DNA of 7,849 bases, taken from NCBI GenBank assembly GCA_002779235.1, contig PEXD01000023.1, positions 1-7,849 of the forward strand, given 5' to 3'. Positions within the stretch are counted from its first letter, which is position 1. Each line of letters starts with the position of its first letter. Below, one piece after another: positions 1-6,365 of this stretch. This stretch comes from Candidatus Woesearchaeota archaeon CG07_land_8_20_14_0_80_44_23. Its GTDB lineage: Archaea > Nanobdellota > Nanobdellia > Woesearchaeales > 0-14-0-80-44-23. The notes under the pieces were generated by a model that saw only the letters and a program-made list of their open reading frames with translations, did not search any database and had not been told where the DNA came from. The position numbers and the translations under genes are program-made.

Positions 1-59
1 AAGGCAGGGGCGTTCGGCTGCGCTGGTTTCTTCTCTTCTTTCTTACCAAAAAGCGGCAA
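1..59 (-). CDS. N-terminal fragment of a hypothetical protein, TTG start
   Basis: A minus-strand frame is open from a TTG at 59-57 to the window edge and encodes LPLFGKKEEKKPAQPNAPA (first residue read as Met). The start is supported by a purine-rich Shine-Dalgarno-like GAGGGATG a few bases upstream (about 63-70) and by a visible rise in G+C exactly where the frame begins. The fragment is a short hydrophobic tip, then a lysine/glutamate stretch, then a proline/alanine-rich linker, which looks like a flexible tail ahead of a domain lying outside the window. No family can be assigned from 19 residues. An in-frame ATG-TAA sits directly before the TTG, so an ATG start is not available there. That this is a real gene is moderately supported; its function is unknown. 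Confidence 0.5.
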   Translation of the reverse strand, partial: MPLFGKKEEKKPAQPNAPA

Positions 60-100
60 TTACATCCCTCTTTTTAAACAACAAAATTCTGCTTATCTTT

Positions 101-109
101 GATAAATTA
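101..109 (-). promoter_or_regulatory. Possible TATA box of the left-edge gene
   Basis: Read on the minus strand, this AT-rich element (TAATTTATC) lies about 45 bases before the TTG start at 59. This would give a short leader able to contain the GAGG ribosome-binding sequence. The whole area is AT-rich, so a chance match is quite possible. Confidence 0.25.
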
Positions 110-149
110 TTTGGATAATTAATATAATTTACTATTTGGATTTTGTGTG

Positions 150-179
150 CTCAAAAACCACCGGTAGGTGAATTTTGAG
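150..179. repeat. Inverted repeat / hairpin 1
   Basis: CTCAAAA (150-156) pairs with TTTTGAG (173-179). After a 2x2 internal loop, CACC (159-162) pairs with GGTG (167-170) around a GGTA loop. It is the first of four adjacent hairpins. Its left arm includes TCAAAAACCAC (151-161), which recurs at 233-243. Confidence 0.6.
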
Positions 180-180
180 T

Positions 181-204
181 GCAACAAAATCTTTGATTTT
201 GTGC
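181..204. repeat. Inverted repeat / hairpin 2
   Basis: ACAAAATC (184-191) and GATTTTGT (195-202) form a perfect eight-pair stem with a TTT loop. It is extended by GC (181-182) with GC (203-204) after one bulged A. Confidence 0.65.
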
Positions 205-232
205 ACAAGAAAACCTCAAGGTTTTCTTTGTG
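204..232. repeat. Inverted repeat / hairpin 3
   Basis: GAAAACC (209-215) pairs with GGTTTTC (220-226) around a TCAA tetraloop. The stem continues as CACAA (204-208) with TTGTG (228-232) past one bulged T, giving twelve pairs. It is the strongest local hairpin of the cluster and directly abuts hairpin 2. Confidence 0.7.
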
Positions 233-302
233 TCAAAAACCACAATGATTGTTTTTTTCACTAAACACTCATGCCACCAATCAAATACTGGTGGTTTTTG
301 AC
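232..302. repeat. 12-bp perfect inverted repeat with a nested alternative stem
   Basis: GTCAAAAACCAC (232-243) is the exact inverse complement of GTGGTTTTTGAC (291-302), with 47 bases between the arms. Inside, CCACCA (274-279) can pair with TGGTGG (289-294), which would compete with the outer stem because bases 291-294 are shared. The right arm can also pair with the TCAAAAACCAC copy at 151-161, so at least three mutually exclusive folds are possible. Confidence 0.65.
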
Positions 303-391
303 AATTTGAATGATATCTACTCTTGTCTGTTCAGGAATCAATATTCTTATGCTTTTTTAAAACTTTCGCTGCGCTCAGATTAGTTATCCTC

Positions 392-913
392 TTATTGAGT
401 GCCGCCCTTAGGGCGCAAATTCTGGGAAGGGATTGCTTTTGCGAGTTCTCTCCTGATTATGTTCTCAACATCCTTCTGGGTGGCGAAGTTTGTAGGGTCC
501 CACATGTCCAGATAGTGCTCCACCACCTTTATGTCTTCTTTCCTCGCGCTCTGCCGTAGCTCCTCTATGATAAGCTCAATCTTGTCCTTTATCTGTGCAA
601 TGTCAGACCTAAGGTCAATTATCTCGGAATTTATCGCCTTTATTTCAATGCTGACTTTCTTGTTGGTGCTTATCATGTTCTCCTCTATCATCTGCTCCCT
701 CTTCTGCATCAAGCCGTAGCGCTCCTCAAGCATTCTCAAACGACGCTCAAGGTTGCTTGTCTGCGCCGAAAGGTCTGTTGTAATATCAATAGGCTTCCTT
801 TGGGGACCTGGCTGCTGGGCAGGGCTCTGCTCCATCATTTCCGAGAAATTTGGGTCTGAATTGTTGTCAAACATCAAATCACGCTCTTTTTTAAGGCAGC
901 TCTCTGCTGTCAT
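392..913 (-). CDS. Coiled-coil protein, probable archaellum/pilus accessory (FlaC-like)
   Basis: A 173-residue soluble protein with no signal peptide or membrane segment. Residues 1-45 are polar and rich in Gln, Pro and Asn. Residues about 50-125 form a long charged heptad-like coiled coil (for example NLERRLRMLEERY and IDLRSDIAQIKDKIELIIEEL). A short conserved-looking tail follows (YLDMWDPTNF, 134-143), then a helix. A cytosolic coiled coil beside a FlaI/FlaJ-type motor recalls archaellum accessory proteins of the FlaC/FlaD kind; this assignment is inferred from context plus the W-D-P-x-x-F tail, not from a firm family match. It is transcribed divergently from the ATPase gene. Two starts are possible: ATG at 913, with no ribosome-binding site, or ATG at 874 (Met14), preceded by GTGA four bases upstream. 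The second fits better for a leadered mRNA. A CGCCCTTAGGGCG palindrome overlaps the last codons. Confidence 0.72.
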   Translation of the reverse strand: MTAESCLKKERDLMFDNNSDPNFSEMMEQSPAQQPGPQRKPIDITTDLSAQTSNLERRLRMLEERYGLMQKREQMIEENMISTNKKVSIEIKAINSEIIDLRSDIAQIKDKIELIIEELRQSARKEDIKVVEHYLDMWDPTNFATQKDVENIIRRELAKAIPSQNLRPKGGTQ

Positions 914-944
914 TACATTATTATTAATCTCGCTATCATCACAA

Positions 945-955
945 TATTTATAAAT
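945..955 (-). promoter_or_regulatory. TATA box of the coiled-coil gene
   Basis: TATTTATAAAT reads ATTTATAAATA on the minus strand, a good archaeal TATA element. Transcription would start near 920-925, giving a leader of about 10 bases to the ATG at 913 or about 50 bases to the ATG at 874. The core is palindromic and could also serve the plus strand. Confidence 0.5.
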
Positions 956-960
956 GAATT

Positions 961-1003
961 GATTTATAATTTATTCTGCTTATGTCCCAGATTTATAGTA
1001 TAC
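961..1003 (+). promoter_or_regulatory. Candidate TATA boxes of the secretion ATPase gene
   Basis: Two elements face the ATPase gene: GATTTATAAT (961-970) and GATTTATAGTA (990-1000). The first would start transcription near 990, upstream of the TTG start at 1017. The second would start it near 1020, which would favour the ATG at 1062 or leaderless initiation. The sequence does not decide between them. Confidence 0.4.
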
Positions 1004-1016
1004 TTATTTATTAAAT

Positions 1017-3371
1017 TTGCCTATTGAAAGGCAGAGCCAAACCATTCCCGGGTCCGCAATCATGGATTTCAAAAGAGGTGAAAACTGCCCCTCTGAGATG
1101 CAGAGAGAGGGCGAGGATAATGCCCTCAGGGTGAACTGCGCTAACTGCAGCTACGCCCCTTCTATTGAAGACAATGCCTTCTGCATGGCTGCTATGATTG
1201 AGCGCCTCATTGAGAATTCCGATACCACCAAGATAGTTCTTTCCCAGAAGAGAGATTTTGAGTATGACTACAATCAGGTTGCTGTTTTGCAGGAGATTGC
1301 AAAGATATACAACGAACTCGTGAAGCAGAAGAACCTCATAAGCTACCACACACTAGCATCTTTCAACCCAAACTGCAACAAGTGCATTGCGGCATGGTAC
1401 AATGAGCTTCACAACATAGTTTACAATCTCATAAAGAGCGACCCCCTTGGCGCCTATGTCCAGCTCACACGCCTGATAAGGAGGGAGAGGATAAACCAGG
1501 ACAAGACAGATGTCAATGCCTGCATTGACTGCGAGGAAAAATTCATTGCACTCCTTGGCTATGTCAGGGACAAGCTTGAGAGAACAAGGATGGTGGCGCT
1601 TGCAAAGCCCTACCTTTCCGGCTATATCATGGGAAACAGGGACATCTACAGAAAAATCTTCTCACCGACAATCAAGCCTGACTTCATGTTCACAAAGCTG
1701 ATGGCAACCTATCCGCCGGACGCTGAAGAGCTCGACACCTACACAGTAGGCGACAACACAGAGGTCACCATTTTCGGGCTTCCGGATTCCATCCAGCATC
1801 TCTATCATATAACCCCGCCCGAATTCAAGCTTTCAGAAGATAAATATGACCTGCTTGATGCAGCCAGAAAGATAATTGCAGAGCACAAGCCGAGCAAATC
1901 AGAGTTTGTAGACCCTGAAAGGATGAGACGGGTTTTCTACAATGTTGGGCACGACCTCCTGGAAGAGCTTGCGAGCTACCAGAACCTGAAGCTCAGGATG
2001 AGGGAGATAGACGAGCTTACAGACATACTTGTGAGATACACAGTGGGCTTCGGGCTTATCGAAGTGCTGCTGCAGGACGAAAAGATTCAGGACGTGACAA
2101 TCAACAGCCCATTGGGGCAGGGGCCGATGTTCATAGTCCACCAGGACTTTGACGACTGCATGACAAACGTAATACCTACTGAGACAGAGGCGGAATCCTG
2201 GGCATCAAAGCTGAGAATGATGTCAGGCAGGCCCCTCGACGAGGCAAACCCGATACTTGATACAGAAATAATGCTTCCTGGGGCAAATGCCAGGGTTGCG
2301 GTTATTTCAGAGCCGCTTAACCCGAGGGGGCTTGCCTATGCATTCAGGAGGCACAGGGACAGGCCTTGGACCCTTCCACTTTTCATAAATGCGCAAATGA
2401 TAAATCCCCTGTCTGCCGGGCTGATAAGCTTCCTTGCTGACGGTTCAAGGACGCTTCTTATTGCAGGGACGAGGTCTGCCGGAAAGACATCACTTCTGGG
2501 GGCTCTCATGACTGAGATAATGAGAAAGCTCAGGATAATAACAATAGAGGATACCCTTGAGCTTCCTGTAAGTGCACTGAAGAAAATAGGATACAACATA
2601 CAGTCGATGAAGGTGGCAAGCGCAATGACAAGGGGAACTGCAGAGGTGCCTGCTGATGAGGGAATACGAACTACGCTGAGGATGGGGGACTCATGCCTGA
2701 TAGTCGGAGAGGTAAGGTCAACAGAGGCCAAGGCGCTCTATGAGGCGATGAGAATAGGGGCTCTTGCAAACGTTGTTGCAGGCACAATACACGGCGACAG
2801 CCCCTACGGCGTTTTTGACAGGGTTGTGAATGACCTGCAGGTTCCCAAGACCAGCTTCAAAGCGACAGATGTCATAATAGTGGCAAACCCGCTCAGGAGC
2901 CCTGACGGGCTTCACAGGTGGAGGCGCGTCACACAAATAACCGAAGTCAGAAAATTCTGGACAGACGACCCGCTTACAGAAAACGGCTTCTCAGACCTGA
3001 TGAAATACCAGTCAAAAACAGACCAGCTCGAGCCCTCCGACGACCTTATAAACGGCGACTCCGATGTGATAAAGGCGGTTGCAGGAAATGTTAAGGAATG
3101 GGCGGGCAACTGGGATGCTGTTTGGGACAATATATTGCTGAGGGCAAAGATAAAGGAACTTAATGTTGATTACGCCAACAGGCTGAAGATGCCTGAGCTC
3201 CTTGAAGCCCAGCATGTGGTTGTCGCGAACGACCACTTCCACAAAATATGTGATGAGATAAAAGACGAAGTTGGAGCCATAGACAGCAAAAGGGTAGCGC
3301 TCAAGTGGGAAAGCTGGTTCAAGCATTACATAAAAAGCAATACAGTTGAGTTAGAAGAGAAACAAAAATAA
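1017..3371 (+). CDS. Archaeal type II/IV secretion ATPase (FlaI/TadA/PilB-like) with Cys-rich N-terminal domain
   Basis: This is the hexameric cytoplasmic motor that hydrolyses ATP to drive assembly of a pilus/archaellum or secretion. All family motifs are present: Walker A GTRSAGKT (484-491, Lys490), Asp box EDTLELP (511-517), Walker B LIVGE (561-565) and His box HGDS (592-595). The preceding N-terminal ATPase lobe runs from about 335 to 480. At 784 residues it is clearly longer than archaellum FlaI (about 550). The extra N-terminal part has paired cysteines C41/C44 (with C56), C120/C123 and C169/C172, suggesting a metal site. About 130 extra polar residues follow the core at the C-terminus. 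The TTG at 1017 is chosen because composition shifts from AT-rich to coding-like there and an in-frame TAG lies at 996; ATG at 1062 (Met16) is the alternative. Neither has a clear ribosome-binding site. The gene ends with tandem TAA codons. The platform protein gene follows on the same strand, probably as an operon. Whether it serves an archaellum, an adhesive pilus or another secretion machine is not determined. Confidence 0.93.
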   Translation: MPIERQSQTIPGSAIMDFKRGENCPSEMQREGEDNALRVNCANCSYAPSIEDNAFCMAAMIERLIENSDTTKIVLSQKRDFEYDYNQVAVLQEIAKIYNELVKQKNLISYHTLASFNPNCNKCIAAWYNELHNIVYNLIKSDPLGAYVQLTRLIRRERINQDKTDVNACIDCEEKFIALLGYVRDKLERTRMVALAKPYLSGYIMGNRDIYRKIFSPTIKPDFMFTKLMATYPPDAEELDTYTVGDNTEVTIFGLPDSIQHLYHITPPEFKLSEDKYDLLDAARKIIAEHKPSKSEFVDPERMRRVFYNVGHDLLEELASYQNLKLRMREIDELTDILVRYTVGFGLIEVLLQDEKIQDVTINSPLGQGPMFIVHQDFDDCMTNVIPTETEAESWASKLRMMSGRPLDEANPILDTEIMLPGANARVAVISEPLNPRGLAYAFRRHRDRPWTLPLFINAQMINPLSAGLISFLADGSRTLLIAGTRSAGKTSLLGALMTEIMRKLRIITIEDTLELPVSALKKIGYNIQSMKVASAMTRGTAEVPADEGIRTTLRMGDSCLIVGEVRSTEAKALYEAMRIGALANVVAGTIHGDSPYGVFDRVVNDLQVPKTSFKATDVIIVANPLRSPDGLHRWRRVTQITEVRKFWTDDPLTENGFSDLMKYQSKTDQLEPSDDLINGDSDVIKAVAGNVKEWAGNWDAVWDNILLRAKIKELNVDYANRLKMPELLEAQHVVVANDHFHKICDEIKDEVGAIDSKRVALKWESWFKHYIKSNTVELEEKQK

Positions 3372-3424
3372 TAAAATCAAAAAAGAGCAACAAAAAAGAG
3401 CCAAATAATCATTCACTAAAAAAA

Positions 3425-3472
3425 GAGGTGGTGGAATCAATTCTGAATAGAATATTGTTTGTTCCACCATAA
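3425..3472 (+). promoter_or_regulatory. Ribosome-binding sequence, in-frame leader ORF and hairpin before the platform gene
   Basis: GAGGTG (3425-3430) is the only good Shine-Dalgarno sequence in this gap, but it lies about 45 bases before the platform ATG at 3476. Directly after it a frame opens (GTG at 3428 or 3431), runs 13-14 codons (VESILNRILFVPP) and stops at TAA 3470-3472, three bases before the ATG and in the same frame. TGGTGGAA (3429-3436) is perfectly complementary to TTCCACCA (3462-3469), so RNA folding would partly cover the ribosome-binding sequence and bring it close to the ATG. Spacing from GAGG to GTG is shorter than usual, so translation of the leader is uncertain. Confidence 0.45.
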
Positions 3473-3475
3473 AAA

Positions 3476-5656
3476 ATGTCTGAAAAGCAGCAGAGCATAA
3501 ATGATAAGGAAATGGAAGAGCTCCTTAAGAGATACAAGGGGAAGCTCAAGAGCGAGCTCAATCCGGGACAGGAGGATGAGAAAGAGCCGAATCTTGCCTC
3601 AAGGCAGTACGCTGAATTCAAGCGCGAGAACATGCCAGTGCAGCTCTCCTTCCTTGAGAATGCATTCAATTTCGCCGAGAGGGTATTCCGCATAACCCCA
3701 GAAAAAAAGACAGAACAGGAGATGCAGGAGAACATAGCAATCTGCCATCTCAACATGACCCCTGCGGGAGTGATGAGCGCATCAATACTTTACCCGGCAA
3801 TCATAGCAGTGCTTGGAATTTTTGTAAGCTTCATTGTCTTCAGCTCACTGTTCTTTGTGATTTTCTTCCTTGCTGTTGCAGTGACAGCTATGATCATAAT
3901 GCAGAAGATGCCGGAAATCCTCGCCAACAATTGGAGGATGCGCGCAAGCAACCAGATGGTGCTGTGCATATTCTATGTAGTAACTTACATGAGGCACACC
4001 TCAAATCTTGAGCTGGCAGTCAACTTTGCGGCAGAGCACCTTTCAGCCCCCCTGTCAATAGACCTCAGAAAAGTCTTCTGGAATGTTGAAACAGGAAAAT
4101 ATCCCTCAATAAAGGAGTCGCTTGACGAATATTTTGAGAGCTGGAGAAAGTGGAACATGGAATTTGTAGAGGCATTCCACCTGATAGAGAGCTCGCTTTA
4201 CGAGACATCCGAAGACAGGCGCCTCAGTCTCCTGGACAGGTCTCTTTCGCTGATACTTGATGAGACATATGAAAAGATGCTCCACTACGCCCACAACCTG
4301 CAATCCCCGATAACGATGCTTCATATGCTCGGCGTAATACTTCCCATACTCGGGCTTGTTATACTGCCTCTCGTCGTAACATTCATGCCAGAAGTGAAAT
4401 GGTACCACCTCGCCCTTCTTTATAACATAATACTTCCAATTGCAGTTTATTACCTTGGAAGAAACATACTTTCCAGGAGGCCAACTGGCTATGGCGATGT
4501 TGATATCTCAGTCCAGAACCCGAAGCTGAAATATTACGAGAACCTGATAGTAAAGGTTGGCAGTGTTGAATATTCAATAAGCCCTCTTTTTGTATCAGTG
4601 CTCTTATTCTCAGCATGCTTTCTGATAGGAATAAGCCCGCTCCTCATACATGCCTTTGCGCCGAATTTTGACATCTCAATAGGCGGGCTTGAATTCCTAG
4701 GATACAGACAATCAATGGACCCTAAAACTCCAGATGCGATAGTCGGGCCTTATGGCATAGGCGCACTCATACTCAGCATGTTCATACCCCTCGGGATGGG
4801 ACTTGCACTTGGACTGTATTTATACATAAAGTCAAAGAACATGGTGAAAATAAGGGAGAATGCCAAGAAGCTTGAGGATGAGTTTGCCTCAGCACTGTTC
4901 CAGCTCGGCAACAGAGTAGGGGACGGGCTTCCGATAGAAATAGCGTGCGGAAAGGTTGCAGACATAATGAAGGGCACTGCATCAGGAAGCTTCTTTGAGC
5001 TTGTCAGCATAAACATAAGGAAACTTGGAATGGGCATTTCACAGGCAATATTTGACAAGCGCGCAGGAGCACTCACAAGGTTTCCCTCAAACATGATAGA
5101 GAGCTCCATGAAGGTTCTCATTGAAAGCGCAAAGAAGGGGCCCCTCGTTGTCTCCCAGTCGCTTATGAATGTCTCGGAATACATAAAGCAGATACACAGG
5201 GTTGACGAACGCCTGAAGGACCTGCTTGCAGACATCATTTCCTCAATGAAGTCGCAAATCTCGTTTCTCACTCCGGCAATATCAGGAATAGTTATCGGAA
5301 TAACCTCAATGATAACAATGATACTTGGAAAGCTTGCAATTCAGATGAGGCAGATGCAGGAGTCAGGCGGAGAGACAGGTCTGGGCGGCATCGGCGGAAT
5401 GATGGGACTGATAAGCGACGGCATCCCGCCATATTACTTCCAGCTTATAGTCGGAATTTACCTTGTTGAAATAACATACATTCTCATTGTGATATCAAAC
5501 GGGATAGAGAACGGGGCAGACAGTTTGGGAGAGAAATACAGCATCGGAAAAGAGCTGCCCAAGAGCGTGATACTTTATGTGGCAATCTCGCTTGTGGTGA
5601 CACTGCTCTTCAACCTCGTGGCATCAAAGATAATGCTCACAACCTTAGGTGCATGA
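3476..5656 (+). CDS. Polytopic platform protein with two T2SF domains (TadC/FlaJ-like)
   Basis: This is the inner-membrane platform on which the secretion ATPase acts to move pilin-like subunits. The 726-residue protein starts with a charged cytosolic segment (1-95). Hydrophobic segments lie at about 103-142 (probably two helices), 281-303, 308-327, 366-391, 424-450, 593-620, 651-675 and 696-718. Two cytosolic T2SF-type helical regions lie at about 158-280 and 465-592, each followed by a membrane helix; the second (LEDEFASALFQLGNRVGDG and on) is the more typical. The pattern is that of TadB+TadC or two FlaJ halves in one chain. A predicted external loop at 392-424 and a Gly/Met-rich stretch (631-648) stand out. 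The ATG at 3476 has no adjacent ribosome-binding sequence and an in-frame TAA sits just upstream at 3470. It follows the ATPase gene by 104 bases, the usual motor-platform pairing. It ends with tandem stops TGA-TAA. Confidence 0.9.
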   Translation: MSEKQQSINDKEMEELLKRYKGKLKSELNPGQEDEKEPNLASRQYAEFKRENMPVQLSFLENAFNFAERVFRITPEKKTEQEMQENIAICHLNMTPAGVMSASILYPAIIAVLGIFVSFIVFSSLFFVIFFLAVAVTAMIIMQKMPEILANNWRMRASNQMVLCIFYVVTYMRHTSNLELAVNFAAEHLSAPLSIDLRKVFWNVETGKYPSIKESLDEYFESWRKWNMEFVEAFHLIESSLYETSEDRRLSLLDRSLSLILDETYEKMLHYAHNLQSPITMLHMLGVILPILGLVILPLVVTFMPEVKWYHLALLYNIILPIAVYYLGRNILSRRPTGYGDVDISVQNPKLKYYENLIVKVGSVEYSISPLFVSVLLFSACFLIGISPLLIHAFAPNFDISIGGLEFLGYRQSMDPKTPDAIVGPYGIGALILSMFIPLGMGLALGLYLYIKSKNMVKIRENAKKLEDEFASALFQLGNRVGDGLPIEIACGKVADIMKGTASGSFFELVSINIRKLGMGISQAIFDKRAGALTRFPSNMIESSMKVLIESAKKGPLVVSQSLMNVSEYIKQIHRVDERLKDLLADIISSMKSQISFLTPAISGIVIGITSMITMILGKLAIQMRQMQESGGETGLGGIGGMMGLISDGIPPYYFQLIVGIYLVEITYILIVISNGIENGADSLGEKYSIGKELPKSVILYVAISLVVTLLFNLVASKIMLTTLGA

Positions 5657-5660
5657 TAAG

Positions 5661-5689
5661 TTTTTGTTATCCTTGCAAATTGCAAAAAA
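5661..5689. terminator. Oligo-T signals on both strands in the convergent gap
   Basis: The 61-base gap between the converging platform and DUF2284 genes carries TTTTT at 5661-5665 just after the platform stop, and AAAAAA at 5684-5689, which is T6 on the minus strand downstream of the DUF2284 stop. Archaeal RNA polymerase terminates at such T runs, so the gap probably works as a two-way terminator. Confidence 0.5.
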
Positions 5690-5717
5690 GTTTGATTTAA
5701 TTCTGATCTTATCTAAT

Positions 5718-6365
5718 TCATCTAATTCTGCATAGTTTATCAAGATGTGTCTCAAGTTCTTTTGTAACTTTTTCTTCATTCACCGACCTCTTCAGGGGAA
5801 GAGCGCAAATAACACAGGTATAATCTATGTTGCTAGTTGGCTCATACCACAAAAGATGAAAATTGAAAAGTTTCTGTGAAAGCAGATTACAATCAACTCC
5901 CAGCGCTTCTAAGCTGTATCTCCTTTTCTGAGGATATCTGCAAGGTCTATTAAATTTTAGCTGACAAGGTTTACATAATCTACATGCTCCAGTGCTCAAA
6001 TAAAAAGAATCAAACTTTGACTCTAAATCTCTCATGACGTGTTCGGCTCTTGACTTCATGACTGCATTAGCTATCCTTATTTTGTGATATGGCTTATAAT
6101 TAAACTTGTCAAACTGTTTTAAATTTATGGCAAAAAGCAAAACAAGAAGTTTGTGATATTTTTTGACATACTTGTTGAATTTTGGGGAAAAGGGAGGGCA
6201 ACTGTACTTTTTGTTAAAATTTTTACAGCCGTCTTTGCACATTTTAGCAAACAATTCTTTCTTTACCACGACATTTGACTTATCAATAAAATCATAAAAA
6301 CAGTCAATGAATAGTTCATGCCTTTTTGTCTTTGCCCTTATCCTTTTCTTTGCTTTTTGTAGCAT
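5718..6365 (-). CDS. DUF2284-type predicted metal-binding protein
   Basis: A 215-residue cytosolic protein recognised as DUF2284 by its two cysteine signatures. The first is C43-x3-C47-x8-C56 followed by PP (KKYSCPPFSP). The second is C128-x2-C131-x2-C134-x7-C142, ending in RYPQKRRYSLEALGVD. Further cysteines are C22, C159, C184, C187 and C212. The spacing suggests binding of one or more Fe-S clusters or zinc; the family has no established reaction that I know of. The N-terminus is very basic (KAKKRIRAKTKR). Its start overlaps the end of the upstream radical SAM gene by 28 bases in another frame, so translation is probably coupled and the proteins likely share a pathway. Codons are strikingly A/T-rich compared with the secretion genes, a possible sign of transfer. 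Family assignment is good; function is unknown. Confidence 0.85.
   Translation of the reverse strand: MLQKAKKRIRAKTKRHELFIDCFYDFIDKSNVVVKKELFAKMCKDGCKNFNKKYSCPPFSPKFNKYVKKYHKLLVLLFAINLKQFDKFNYKPYHKIRIANAVMKSRAEHVMRDLESKFDSFYLSTGACRLCKPCQLKFNRPCRYPQKRRYSLEALGVDCNLLSQKLFNFHLLWYEPTSNIDYTCVICALPLKRSVNEEKVTKELETHLDKLCRIR

Larger units (their letters stand above)
60..391. other. AT-rich intergenic region with clustered inverted repeats
   Basis: No convincing coding frame is present between the TTG-start gene on the left and the coiled-coil gene on the right, both on the minus strand. The left part (60-140) is plain AT-rich DNA and probably carries the promoter of the left gene. The middle (about 150-302) is filled with four consecutive inverted repeats, listed separately. 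The right part (303-391) contains a short G+C-rich imperfect palindrome near 366-377 (TTTCGCTGCGCTCA) and nothing else recognisable. The region may hold a structured RNA, terminators, or a decayed small element. Confidence 0.6.

Noticed and set aside
150..302. CRISPR array
   Set aside because: The repeated 11-mer occurs only twice directly and once inverted, without regular spacing or unique spacers of equal length.
323..953. Plus-strand open frames opposite the coiled-coil gene
   Set aside because: They encode Ser/Leu/Ile/Phe-rich translations typical of the antisense of a coiled coil, overlap a better-supported minus-strand gene and have no promoter or ribosome-binding site.
2336..2731. 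131-residue minus-strand frame across the ATPase catalytic core
   Set aside because: It lies opposite the most conserved part of the ATPase (Walker A to Walker B) and shows no family motif.
4750..5271. 173-residue minus-strand frame inside the platform gene
   Set aside because: Its Ser/Met/Phe-rich translation is the mirror of the membrane protein coding sequence, with no independent signals.
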